NCBI RefSeq assembly: GCF_040712315.1
Contig: NC_134013.1
Span: 77,134,001-77,198,000 of the forward strand
DNA from: Castanea sativa
Taxonomy: Eukaryota; Streptophyta; Magnoliopsida; Fagales; Fagaceae
Length of the DNA: 64,000 nt
Direction: 5' to 3'
In this document: in pieces, positions 54,256 through 64,000 of the stretch
How the letters are laid out: every line of letters starts with the position of its first letter
How positions within the stretch are numbered: position 1 is the stretch's first letter
Translations under genes and position numbers: made by a program
The notes under the pieces: generated by a model
Told to the model about the DNA's origin: nothing
Database searches by the model: none
Seen by the model: only the letters and a program-made list of their open reading frames with translations

Positions 54256-55789
54256 GATGTTCAGTAAATGTGAGTTGCTGGAATGGTCTTGAGGAGAAAA
54301 AGAAAATAAAAGTGGGTAGGTAGAGATAGGACACTTGTGTGGAGAAAAAAAAGAAAAGAAAAAAAAGAAATGAAACGTATGGATGAGGACGAAATGGAAG
54401 AAAGAAAAATAATATAAAAAATAAAAAAATCTTAATTGAGAAATACTATCACAATATCTTCACAATAAATTTTAAATAACAGATTGTTATTAGTTAATAT
54501 TGGCAAGTAAAAAAATAATTTCAATAGTGGGTTCAAATTAAAACTAGTAACAATTCTCACTGAAAAATATAGTTGTTAAAAAAAGAATAAATGATGATTA
54601 AAAAAAGAATAAAAATGAATAAAGAAATAAAATTTAAATGAGATAGAGAATGGGATAGAGAATTTGTTGAAAAGTGTATTTGAAAAAGTGGGTAGGTAAA
54701 AGCTAAATGTCACTGTTCATTCTCCAAACAGTACAAAAATTTGGAAAATCTGCTGGAGATGCTCTCATAACTAACTCTAACAGCTTGTTACTACTCATTA
54801 ACCACTCTTGTATACTTCTTTCAATCTTGCAACTAACTCACTGACAAATTCTTGGCTCTTCTTCATGCTGTTACTTGAATTAAACTTGCAATGGCCTATT
54901 GGAGCCATTACATGGAGTTGCAGACTTTATGGATAATGTCACACAAAAGCATGGAGCCTTTGTTAAGAACGTATTGAGGTCTACTGTTGGTAAAAGTAAT
55001 AACCATTTGCAACATTTGAACATCTTTAGCTAATAACCTTGTAGTTAAGTGGCATTGCTTGATTTCCTTTATGAGGAGAACCAGGGTTCAAATCCCCTCT
55101 ATACACTTGTCGTCACAATTGACTTATTAAAAAAAAAAACATTCAATTATCTGTAGTCCACACTATTTTAGTTTTCAATGTCACTCTGTTAATACATGTA
55201 AATTTATTTCATCTGGTTGCTCTCTCAATTCATTGAGTAAACCCTAGTCTTGGTATACTATACTGCTCTTTTATGAATTTACCATGTCTGAAATATTGAA
55301 ACCTCAATTAATGGGTTTGAATTGTTGATATAGGAAAAGCTCTTTGAATCCTACTTGATATTTATCATGCTACCTAATTCTTCTTTTGCTGCATGGCTAA
55401 AGTTAATACTCTTTCTTATGTTGCAGTTGGTTGGTCGGCTTGACAATAGTGCTGTTTCAGCTACTGGGGCAAAGATGGCATTCAAATCCAATGAAGAGAT
55501 AGCACTTCAAGTAAGGTCCATCCCCCTTGATGAGGTAATACCAGAATCAGAGCCTGTGGTTCTGATCAAAATAGATGTTCAGGGCTGGGAATATCATGTG
55601 CTGAAAGGAGCCTCAAAGTTACTATCAAGAAAGGGAAGGGAAGCCCCATATCTCATCTATGAGGAAGATGAGCGATTGTTGCAAGCCAGTAATAGCAGTG
55701 CCAAGGAGATACGTGACTTCCTTCACAGTGTTGGTTATAGTCATTGCACCCAGCATGGTACAGATGCACACTGCACCAAGAGTGGTTGA
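50097..55789 (+). CDS. FkbM-type SAM-dependent methyltransferase, two exons
   Basis: Exons 50097-50711 and 55427-55789, intron GT-AG in phase 0, product 325 residues. Residues 18-37 form one hydrophobic membrane anchor after a basic N terminus, so it is probably a type II membrane protein with its domain in the Golgi or ER lumen. A short NPNPNPN stretch follows. The SAM-binding motif I reads VDVGANVG (141-148), with AFEP (163-166) as the ribose-binding acidic loop. The second half has IKIDVQGWE (253-261), diagnostic of FkbM-family methyltransferases (PF05050). Known: family members methylate hydroxyl groups of sugars or other small molecules. The plant substrate is not known to me. Start chosen at 50097, the first ATG after a purine-rich leader. 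The 4.7-kb intron is mostly transposon sequence. Confidence 0.88.
51760..53690 (-). pseudogene. Degraded Ty3/Gypsy pol in the methyltransferase intron
   Basis: Read on the minus strand. A reverse transcriptase piece has FGL-NAPSPFQ, the DDILVYS active-site box and YYKKFIKG (53690-53200). An integrase core piece reads [26 protein letters not shown] and KMTLFETLY (53180-52740). A C-terminal piece has [12 protein letters not shown] and [14 protein letters not shown] (52110-51860). RNase H and the first half of integrase are deleted at about 53190. Stops and frameshifts are many. A hAT element splits it at 52120-52726. Confidence 0.82.
52120..52726. mobile_element. hAT-type MITE rich in AGGCG
   Basis: 8-bp target duplication ATCTTTCC on both sides (52112-52119 and 52727-52734). 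Inverted ends CAGTGTAGTCAAAGGC and GCCTTTGACTACCTTG. The terminal 120 bases are GC-rich with repeated AGGCGAGGCGCC-like motifs; the middle is AT-rich. 607 bp, no transposase. Nested in the Gypsy remnant. Confidence 0.9.
53700..54764. mobile_element. Terminal-inverted-repeat element in the same intron
   Basis: Ends GAGTATCTCCAGCAGAT and ATCTGCTGGAGATGCTC are near-perfect inverted copies. About 1.07 kb with a (CT)n tract at 54221-54250 and no transposase. Target duplication not resolved (TTA on the left, TCA on the right), so superfamily is uncertain. Confidence 0.7.
55025..55139 (+). mobile_element. tRNA-derived SINE
   Basis: Pol III box A-like TAGTTAAGTGGCA and box B GGTTCAAATCC at tRNA-like spacing, then TTGACTTATT and a run of A. 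The acceptor and anticodon arms do not fold as a tRNA. Near-matching AACATTTGAA and AACATTCAAT flank it. Confidence 0.75.
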
Positions 55790-56900
55790 CATAGTATTAT
55801 CACTTATCGTAGAGGCAGTGAAAGGCATACAACACCTAATCTTAGAGAAAAACCTGATAAATTGGTCAAAGGTTCAATGACACCTGTGTAGCCCGGTAAG
55901 CAATTGCTAGTTGAAAGTCACCTTCTTTACTGCTCAGCAGGACCATATACGAAGGAAGTAACAATACATGTAAAAAGAGTTTGCAATTTGAAGGATCTGC
56001 TGTTGGCTTTGCTTGCTGGTTGCTCATGCTGTGCATTTGCAAGCTTCAAAATGTAAAATTCTTACTTTTTGTTATTTTATCTTTATATGCATTTATGTGT
56101 TGAATTAATAGGGAATGCATTGAGAATATTGTATTTCATTGACTCTTATTTGATTTTGCCAGAAATTTATTTGCAACAGTCGTTTTCTTTCCCTTTTTAT
56201 ACATATATTAAGAAAGAAAAAAAAATCTGTCCATTTTAAGCAATAGCTTCTCGATAATGCTCAGTTGCCAAGAGCACGCTACAAAAAAACTGAACTTCCT
56301 CTCTGGAATTAAAGTGGCTGGCATAAAATTCAAGTATTCATATGTTCTGTAATCTCTCAATCTTATGGCACACAAAAAGATCTAGGGAATTGATAAGAGT
56401 TTTCACTAACTTGAAAGTATTATGAAATAAATGAAGCGGAGAAATTAGCAAAATAAGGCACAAGCTTCCTGTGCCATCAAAGTCAGTTAGGTGTGGATAT
56501 ACCATACAGGTGATGGCTGATGAAACGCTTTGTTTATAATGAATTTTCAAATCTTTTAAGAGACCGTTTCTCCATGACAAGCTGAGTTGTCATTCAAACT
56601 ACATAAAAAAGATAAATAAAATTGCAGTAAGCAAAGTAATTAAAGAGGAGTTGAAAACTTCTCAAAATGAATTAATCATTTAAAGCCTGTTTGTAGGACG
56701 AGTAATGTCTCTTTGCTATTCGTATTCTGATTATGTACATTGTATTAACAGTCTCCATAGATGGCTGCAACTGCGCCAGAATGTGAATAGTGTAATTAAA
56801 ATAAACTAATTATACATCTGATGAAACATAGTCCACAGTGAATATGTGCTAAAGTAGCTTCCACAATCAGGCACAACGTGTAACCTGCAAGAATAAATAA

Positions 56901-56946
<46 letters not shown>

Positions 56947-57506
56947 TTATTACAATAAACTGCCAGAACATCTCCGTGTGGGGATTCAAGAAGATATCTA
57001 TTAGGATATGAGATGCTGAGCATATTTCCTACTACTTCAAAGAAAACTTATTTTTCCAAAGTTATAGAGCTCCCAGGACAAAAAAAAATTGTCTGGTCAC
57101 ACGCAACTAAGCTCTCCTAGAACAGCCACTGTACAAAACAGGAATGACAAAACTACAGATAACCACAGAATCTGAATTGGATCAAGCATTGAGAAAGAGG
57201 AAGAAACAAGTGAGCCCCCGCATTTATTTAGGATATTTATGGTAATAATATACTAATGTTTGGTTTAAATACTAATTAGGATAACCAAATCCTGATATTA
57301 CAAAATTTAAAATTTATAAATATATGTATATATAAGAAATAAACTCTAAAGGACATAGAGCCATTACTATGCTGTCCAGGAGATAAAAAATGTTCAGCAA
57401 CAAGCAGCATACTATTTAACGAATCTGTCATACCTCACTGAACTAAAATGTTTGGGGCCGTTGGCAAAGCAGGATAGTTGTCAGCACAAATCTAATGCCT
57501 TTAGTA
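55790..57506. other. Intergenic spacer between two convergent genes
   Basis: The first 350 bases are the probable 3' untranslated region of the methyltransferase gene. The rest has no gene. A (GA)n tract lies at 56906-56942. Confidence 0.5.
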
Positions 57507-58315
57507 TTATTTAGGCCCGCTATTTTTTGAAGGGCCAGCTCTCTCCACCATAACATCATAAAGTTGCTTCCCATTCTGATTGTCAAAAGAAAACCGCAAA
57601 AATTAATTTATTTTTTCTTTTAAGGAATCAAAATTTTAGCTTCTAAACTTCAGTAAGAATCCCTTTCAATTACTGACCCAACTTCCCAAAACATGTGGGA
57701 TGCTAACAAGACTCTATGGTCTTGATCCTTTGAACACTCCAAGAGAAGTAGCAAGACACAACTGGACTACAATGCCAATAAAATTCAGATTATGTTTCTG
57801 TTTGCACTCACAAAAATCACTGGGAAGAAGTGTACTTGTCCTTCAGGTTTTGTTTGGGTCTCTTTAAAATACACCAGAATAGGGAAATTTGGCCACCAGA
57901 GCTCCCAATTCACAAATGTTGAATATCTGTAGTAAATCAAATAGGTGAGTGACTGTTTAAATTGTTAAAACTAATGGGGTGCAGAAATAGTACTCACTTC
58001 CATCGATTTTCCCCACCAACGAAGACATTTTCACCTGAATCCTGAAGCTGCTCTCCTACTTTTACCTCCTAAAACCACAGAGTAACACAGATTTAGTAAA
58101 TGTAAAAAACAGGCTGACAGTGAACAAAACAAAAAGAAGAATATATACCACATATGATAGATCTTCTATCAAATTTTGGAAGTTATAGGACTCAACTCTA
58201 GTTAACAAACATCCAGGTAAAACAAGTTCATCTGAAACTATATGTACCAGTAAAAGTAGGAGCTCACATTGATGGTTGGAAATACTAAACCAGTTTGCAA
58301 ACAAATGTGCCTCTT

Positions 58316-58353
<38 letters not shown>

Positions 58354-60654
58354 GATAGAGAGAGATACCCCACAACTGGTGCATTGGAGTTGACTTCAGG
58401 TACAAGTTAGATATCTATATAGATTAACAAGTGCTTCCAGATATTGCCAAAATTGTATAATACCAGTAATAAAAACCATAAAAACATACACATAGACGCA
58501 CAGTGTGTGTGTCATGCCACCATTAGTGAATGCATATACTTTAATAAAAGTGGTGCTGTAACTGCTGTTAAAATAAGTTGCATGTAGCCTAATGCAAACC
58601 AACTGAATATAAACTCAAACAGTTAAGCAATCAGAACCCTTTGTCTAAGAAACTCAAGAACTTTGTTCTTCAAAAGATCATGCCAGCCTTCAACCTAATG
58701 CAGTAGTCCAAGGAAAATTATGCACAACAATGACTATACACACGCCAACTTTATGTGAAATTCAAGCTATCACATTGTCAAATAATTAAAATAAGTGGGA
58801 CATGTTTTGGGAATGTTAGTGAACAAACCAGAGCCTCTGCATCAAAGACAAACCTCACTCTTGTTGTCTGAAAGAAGGAAATAAATAGATTAGATGGTTC
58901 CATGGAAAAATAATTGCATGAAGTTGCAACACAAGAAGGAAAAATGGAGAAGTAAATATTTGACTAAAAGATTGCTTTTTATCCATGTTTTTCATTCATT
59001 CATGAGACAGACCAATTCAAGGCATCTTGAAAATCATTTTAAGTTCAATCAGGATAAAGAACACAACAAGTATAGGCAGGCCTGTCCCCTAAATGCCTGT
59101 AGTTTTGAAAAACTTCTAACACTGTCTAGTTCAAGTTGTTGTTACCTGGAACAAAAGGAGTAATCCAAGGAGACCGACAGGCGCAGCTGGTAACAGATTA
59201 TTTGTATAGGCTAGCCCACCAGATAGACCTGTTTCAATTATACATTGAAGTTGCACATGAAAAACAACGTAGATGCAATCTTGTTGAGAGAAAGAAAGGG
59301 TAGTTGATGAGCAATTATCACATACAATGTTCCCAATGAAATCTAATGACTAAGTCAAATATTTCTGAGATGGTCAATCAGGATTTATTTTCTATAATTA
59401 TAGATGTTGGTGGTTTGAAACATGGCAGATCTCACATCTCTTGGATCACACTCACCAACCACCAAGTGATAATCTAGAGACCAGCTCAATGGCTTGAATG
59501 TAGTTCTGGCAATGAGTTTCAACAAATGGACTAAACCATCTCAAAAAACCATGCCATCTGTAAATAATGAAAAATGCATGATACTGCAGATGATAACATA
59601 ACCAACTAATTCTTGTTTTGAAAAAAATTATATACTACACCCAGCATAGTATTCCTTCCTATCACATGAGTGATGTGGCCCTCCCGGTGGGATCTATTTT
59701 TGTATTAAAGAAAGAAGTTCTACACTGGTGTACAAAACAATTTCCCCTTATTTTGACAATATTTATCCTTAAAGAAAAACTGGATCATTATTTGATGTGT
59801 AGTCAAAGTCATTAGGACCTTCATACATAAAAGTTCAGAATAACTTGCAAAAGCCAATTATAATCCTGAAATGTATGTAAGAGTAGTAGTTAGTACCCAC
59901 CAAGTAAAACAACAGGTATGCGATAATCTGGCTCAGGAATCACAGTCTCTTTCTTATTGACCCTCCTTCCAAGCTGTTAAACACATAAATAAACTTCCCA
60001 ATAAACAAGCTGCACCCAATTAAAGCCAAACCCATTTTGCAAAAATATTCCATATTCACTATAAAGTATCCCATTAAACTCTATCCTATCAAGCTTCTTT
60101 TTCACTATGCCCACAAACCACAACTCCATAAATTGCAAGAGAATGTGTACATCTTGAATTGCAAACAGCAATGTACAATAACAAGATGCAGAAAGGTGAA
60201 GTGGTACTAACCACTGAGGCGACCACGGCACGGCCTCCATGGCTGCCATTAGTTTTCATTGTCAGAAAGTTTTGATTGTACATCACTTTGCCATAGAATG
60301 AGCTCCTCAAATTGCTCAAAAGTCCACCCACTTCTCTGTCTGTTTAAACAGCATAAACTCAGTTCAATAAAATCGAAGTTAAACGGTTCCTAGTGACCCA
60401 GTCCGGAGATTGCAACATTAAACATCATAGTTTTCCCAGAACTTGAAATTAAAAAAATTTGCATCGTATTATCTTACATGAAACAATAAGATAAGTATGT
60501 TTATCAAATAAAAATAAAAAGACTGTATAAATAAGAAAATTAAAAAGAAAAATCATACATTAAACTATGAAACTTGTACATAAAGAAGAGAAACTTGGAA
60601 ATACTTACTTTGCAAAGGGTGAAAGCGAGAAGTGGATAAGAGAGCGCTTGCCAT
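57507..60654 (-). CDS. Predicted plastid membrane protein (probably DUF3119), eight exons
   Basis: Exons in transcript order: 60609-60654, 60212-60339, 59901-59973, 59146-59228, 58829-58867, 57998-58068, 57812-57926, 57507-57575. All have GT-AG borders in phase, giving 207 residues. Start MASALLSTSRFHPLQ is Ser/Ala-rich and lacks acids, as in plastid transit peptides. Two hydrophobic segments follow (about 73-92 and 94-110), then a soluble domain with TTRVRFVFDAEAL, FVGGENRW and YSTFVNWELWWP...PILVYFKE. This pattern resembles a family conserved from cyanobacteria to plants, which I believe is DUF3119 (PF11317), of unknown function. The gene model is firmer than the family name. A (GA)n tract lies in the intron at 58315-58350. 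Confidence 0.82.
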
Positions 60655-60973
60655 TTGTTTTAACGAAACTGATTTCTGTGTTTTTTGAAGAACAGTTTTG
60701 GAGGTGGAAATCGAGTTTACTTTATTTGCCACTACAAGGACGACAAAACGACACGTAGGAATAGAAGTACAATTATATCATCAAGGGTATTTGAGTAAAT
60801 TAGATTACAAAGAGCATCTTTATTTGAAGAATAGAGTACCTTATCTTGTTCCACCTTAAATCCGCACACAGAGAGACAGACACTTCAGTTGGGTCCTAAA
60901 ACTCTAAAAGCTCAACTCTTTTCAGTTCAATCTGCTAAAAATCAGAGTTATAGGAATTGGAAAACCTCTGTGA
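60655..60973. promoter_or_regulatory. Possible bidirectional promoter
   Basis: 319 bases separate the start codons of two divergent genes, both with plastid-type N termini. No other gene fits in between. The stretch must hold both 5' leaders and both core promoters. No clear TATA box is seen on either strand. Confidence 0.6.
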
Positions 60974-63114
60974 ATGGCTAACTCTTTATGTTTCACATCT
61001 GTTTGTTCCTTTAAGTCCCCTAACAAACCAGGTATCTCTCTCTCTCATATGTATGTATTTGATTCTGGGTGTTTTTGTTTTGGTTAAAAATGTGGTTTTT
61101 TTTTTTGTGTTTTGTTTGATTTGTTTTGTTTCTAGGGATAGTAATTGGCAAGTCAGTGACTCGGAAGGTTCTTCGGGTAAATGAACTGTTTCAGAAGTCT
61201 GAGACTGCTAAGTTTCAATCTTTGGAGGTTAAGGTAAATGTTTAATTGTGTATTCACCAATGTAAGTATGTGCTTAATATTGTACTAATTTTTGGTTAAA
61301 CTTGTTCTTTTCACTACTTATTGTTGTTGACTTGTTGGAAATGAATTACTTTGACTTTTCTAACAAAGGGTTCAATACCAAGTTTTACTTCATTAATTTT
61401 TATTTGATTTGAATCGCGACAAGGTGCTAAGTACATAGAACTTACGATTTGTGAATAACTGGACGTCTAGTTATAAAACGGCCATTTTTGTTTGGAAAAT
61501 ACTTGTTTCACACACGTTGTTGCACACGTCTTTACACACATGAAAGCTGTGAAGTCACGATTTCCAGCCTTGAAGTGCAATTTCCACGTGTGTAAAAAAT
61601 TGTGTGCAACAAGGTGTGTGCAATAAACACTACCGTTTTTGTTAGGATAGATTTAATATATAGGCAGTGAGGCATGAAAGTTAGAACTATTATGAAGGCA
61701 TTGCTATACTAAGAGCAAAGTGATTCTAATTATAGGCATTTAACTGTTTAAGGTAAGAGGAAGGCTAAATTATTGTGGATTTTAGCCTTTGAAAAATTAG
61801 AGAACATTTGATATAGGCTTCCATCTAAAGCAATTACAGACAAGAATTATATTGTAAGTTGCAAACAAGTGGGATGAGTTAAACTTTGAAGACTTTTCCT
61901 TTTGCTTTTGAACTTCTTTCCATTGAAATTCACTTTTGTCATGGATAAACAGGCTACAGAAAGCAATAAGGGAACCAAACCAAATAGCATAGTCTGTGCT
62001 GATTGTGATGGAAATGGTAAGTTTTTTTTTTCCTTCTCTTTTTTGGGTCTATATTTTAGTTTGAAATTAGATGTCTTTCTTTTTGTGCTGAATTTTGCTT
62101 GGAACACACTTTAGAATACCAACTTTAAAAGCAGTTAGTGATATGGCTGGGATGAGATACGAATTCTTAACGGTATGTCTAAAGAAGAGTAATAGGGCTT
62201 CTTCTTCTCTTCCTTCATAAAACGAATAGCCAATGATGTTGATGATTATTTGCGGTACTACCATGGTATTGAAGGGTGAGCCATGCTCATGCTGATTGCA
62301 GCAAAGCACAACTAATTTTTCCCTTCTACCACTGTAATAAATCTTTCTTTTGCAGTCTGCTTTAAACTTCTCAGTCATTCTGTCTAGGAACTACTTTTAT
62401 AACATATATAAGGCTGAATTTGAAAGTGTGTTCTTGAAATTGTAAATCAAGTTGCTTGTACAAAAAAAAAAAAAGAATCAGATTGTGTGCTGAATTGTTT
62501 TTTGTACTTTTTTTCATCTGTTATGTTTGCTGAGCTTCTTACAACTTCTTAGATAGAATCTAGTTTGGGGGACATAATAGTTCTGTTGAGAATTTTTGGT
62601 TTGTGGATGTATTTGGTCACTAGTTCGAATCAACCCTGCCCCTCCCCTTGGGGCCAAAACTTGTTAACAAAAATTGTTTGTGGGTATATTCGGTAGTGCC
62701 TATGACTTCTTCCAGGTGGAGTTTGCTTTGGTTACTTTCCACCGAGTGCAGTAAAGCATTAGTAATGAATTACTTGGACTACAGCTTTAAGATTATTCCA
62801 ATGAGTCCATGTTCATTACTGAGATTTGTTTATTGCATCATCCACCCACTGTCTAAATCTTTTGGTTGGTCAGATTTGCCTAAACCTTCCATTTGACACT
62901 CCTAATTAAGTACTTTCCTTATCAAATTACATTTTCTCTGAATTTGATAAATAATGCTCATAAATGCATAGAATCACTATGTTTACCTTCCTATACCAGG
63001 TGCCAAATTGTGTACACAATGCGAGGGTTCTGGAGTTAATACAGTAGACCACTTCAATGGACAGTTTAAAGCTGGTGGATTATGTTGGCTATGCAGGTAT
63101 TTAAGTTAAAATGC

Positions 63115-63155
<41 letters not shown>

Positions 63156-64000
63156 GCATGTGTGTTCATGTGTTTGTGTTTGTGTTTGTGTCCTTGATGT
63201 TGAGTGCAGCCAACAAAGAGTATCAGAATCAGTATTATTTCCATTATGATCACCTTAAAGGGACCAGAGCTACATTTTGCTTTCCTTATCATCGACTGAG
63301 AAGCCTGAGATATCAGACAGGCTAAAGTATTCAAGTGACACAATCAAAACTAACACCACCTTAGGATTTTTAAGGAGAACTAGGTCCTAGAAATGTTTTG
63401 GATAATTGAAAGTGCTTTGTGTGTAGCATGTGATAATGGACGAGTCCAGGTATTGAGAACCATTTGAAATGCAGATCTTAACACTTAATTTCTTTTCCTT
63501 CCTGGCTTCTTTTAGGTTAGGAATTGCCAAAAAAAAAAAGGCAAATCCTCATGTTTGACACTTTCCCTATTTTGATTAAATGTATTAAACTCTTGAATAA
63601 ATTAAATATCGATGTAAAAATGTTATTTTAAAATCTTGAGAATGCTCGCATAGGCAGAATGCAGGTACCCCAAGCCTTATTATTTCTTTATTTTGTTTAT
63701 CTTGCATGCTTGAAGGATTCAGAAATGCACTATTTGATAGTTTCAGATAAAGATATGTCATATGTCCTTGTAAATGAAACGACCTCCAAAAAAAAATTTA
63801 TGTCGATCTTTTTGTATTGAGTCCTTGATCAGACATAGATTTCTGTTGTGGCTTTGAATCATAACTTTATAAAGGGATTGATGCTAGCTTTTATACATCT
63901 GGAATCCCATTCATAAGTATGATATGTTTCCTTGCAGAGGTAAAAGGGAAATTTTGTGCGGGAGTTGTAATGGAGCTGGCTTTCTTGGTGGATTCATGAG
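60974..64000 (+). CDS. BSD2: BUNDLE SHEATH DEFECTIVE 2 (Rubisco assembly chaperone), 3' end cut by window
   Basis: Exons 60974-61031, 61136-61233, 61953-62016, 63000-63096 and 63938 to beyond 64000. Splice phases agree throughout, giving 127 codons before the window edge. The N terminus (MANSLCFTSVCSFKSPNKP) is a plastid transit type. The C-terminal half is a DnaJ-type zinc-finger with four Cys pairs: CADCDGNG (67-74), CTQCEGSG (78-85), CWLCRGKR (102-109) and CGSCNGAG (113-120). No J domain. The linker DHFNGQFKAGGLCWLC and the end GAGFLGGFM match plant BSD2. Known: BSD2 acts in the chloroplast stroma and stabilises the Rubisco large-subunit octamer before small subunits bind. Only the last few residues should be missing. 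Confidence 0.9.
61480..61640. mobile_element. Small MITE in BSD2 intron 2
   Basis: Arms CACACACGTTGTTGCACAC and GTGTGCAACAAGGTGTGTG are inverted copies, continued by TTTACACAC and GTGTGTAAA, around a centre near 61565. Exact ends and target duplication are uncertain. Confidence 0.6.
63117..63152. repeat. (CT)n microsatellite in BSD2 intron 4
   Basis: Pure CT run followed by a TG-rich stretch, 21 bases downstream of the exon 4 donor. Confidence 0.95.

Overview
The window is nuclear DNA of a higher plant. Genes have GT-AG introns, tiny exons and plastid transit-type N termini, and the spacers are AT-rich and packed with plant transposon families (Ty3/Gypsy of the Tat type, hAT, Mutator-like, PIF/Harbinger, a Helitron, a tRNA-derived SINE). 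It is a eudicot, perhaps a woody rosid; I cannot place it further.

Region 1 (1-32,200) is a local array of polygalacturonase (PG) genes, all on the minus strand. PG-A (417-3622) and PG-B (16279-19511) each splice into an uninterrupted 409-residue enzyme with the full catalytic signature. PG-C (27423-29973) keeps only exons 5-10 and carries stops and catalytic substitutions. PG-D (31987-32196) is one broken last exon. PG-A and PG-B sit in direct repeats of about 7-8 kb (1-8256 and 15866-22889) that share one solo LTR at the same site. The PG-C block has the matching empty site, which orders the events. Between the two repeats lies a six-exon pseudogene of a plant MAT2B/RmlD-like NAD-dependent epimerase (8821-13176), followed by a Helitron.

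Region 2 (32,400-49,000) is transposon territory. It holds a three-LTR Gypsy derivative (32429-35499, TSD GTTTT). It also holds a 9.0-kb Tat-type element (37063-46075, TSD TTTAC) that has lost its reverse transcriptase but keeps gag, protease, two RNase H modules, integrase, a 70-bp tandem array and a long antisense coding module. The Tat element sits inside an older AT-rich tandem repeat.

Region 3 (50,000-64,000) is ordinary genic DNA. A two-exon FkbM-type methyltransferase gene (50097-55789) has a 4.7-kb intron filled by a degraded Gypsy pol, a hAT element, another terminal-inverted-repeat element and a SINE. Beyond it an eight-exon gene for a small plastid membrane protein (57507-60654, minus; probably DUF3119) and a BSD2 gene for a Rubisco-assembly chaperone (60974 to the window edge, plus) are divergently arranged 319 bp apart. 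Both proteins look plastid-targeted, so the spacer is a plausible shared promoter.

Exon coordinates were worked out by hand from reading frame, splice signals and family conservation, not from transcripts. I see no CRISPR array, rRNA or functional tRNA gene. No clearly new biological system stands out; the best leads are the dated PG array, the three-LTR element and the antisense module of the Tat element.
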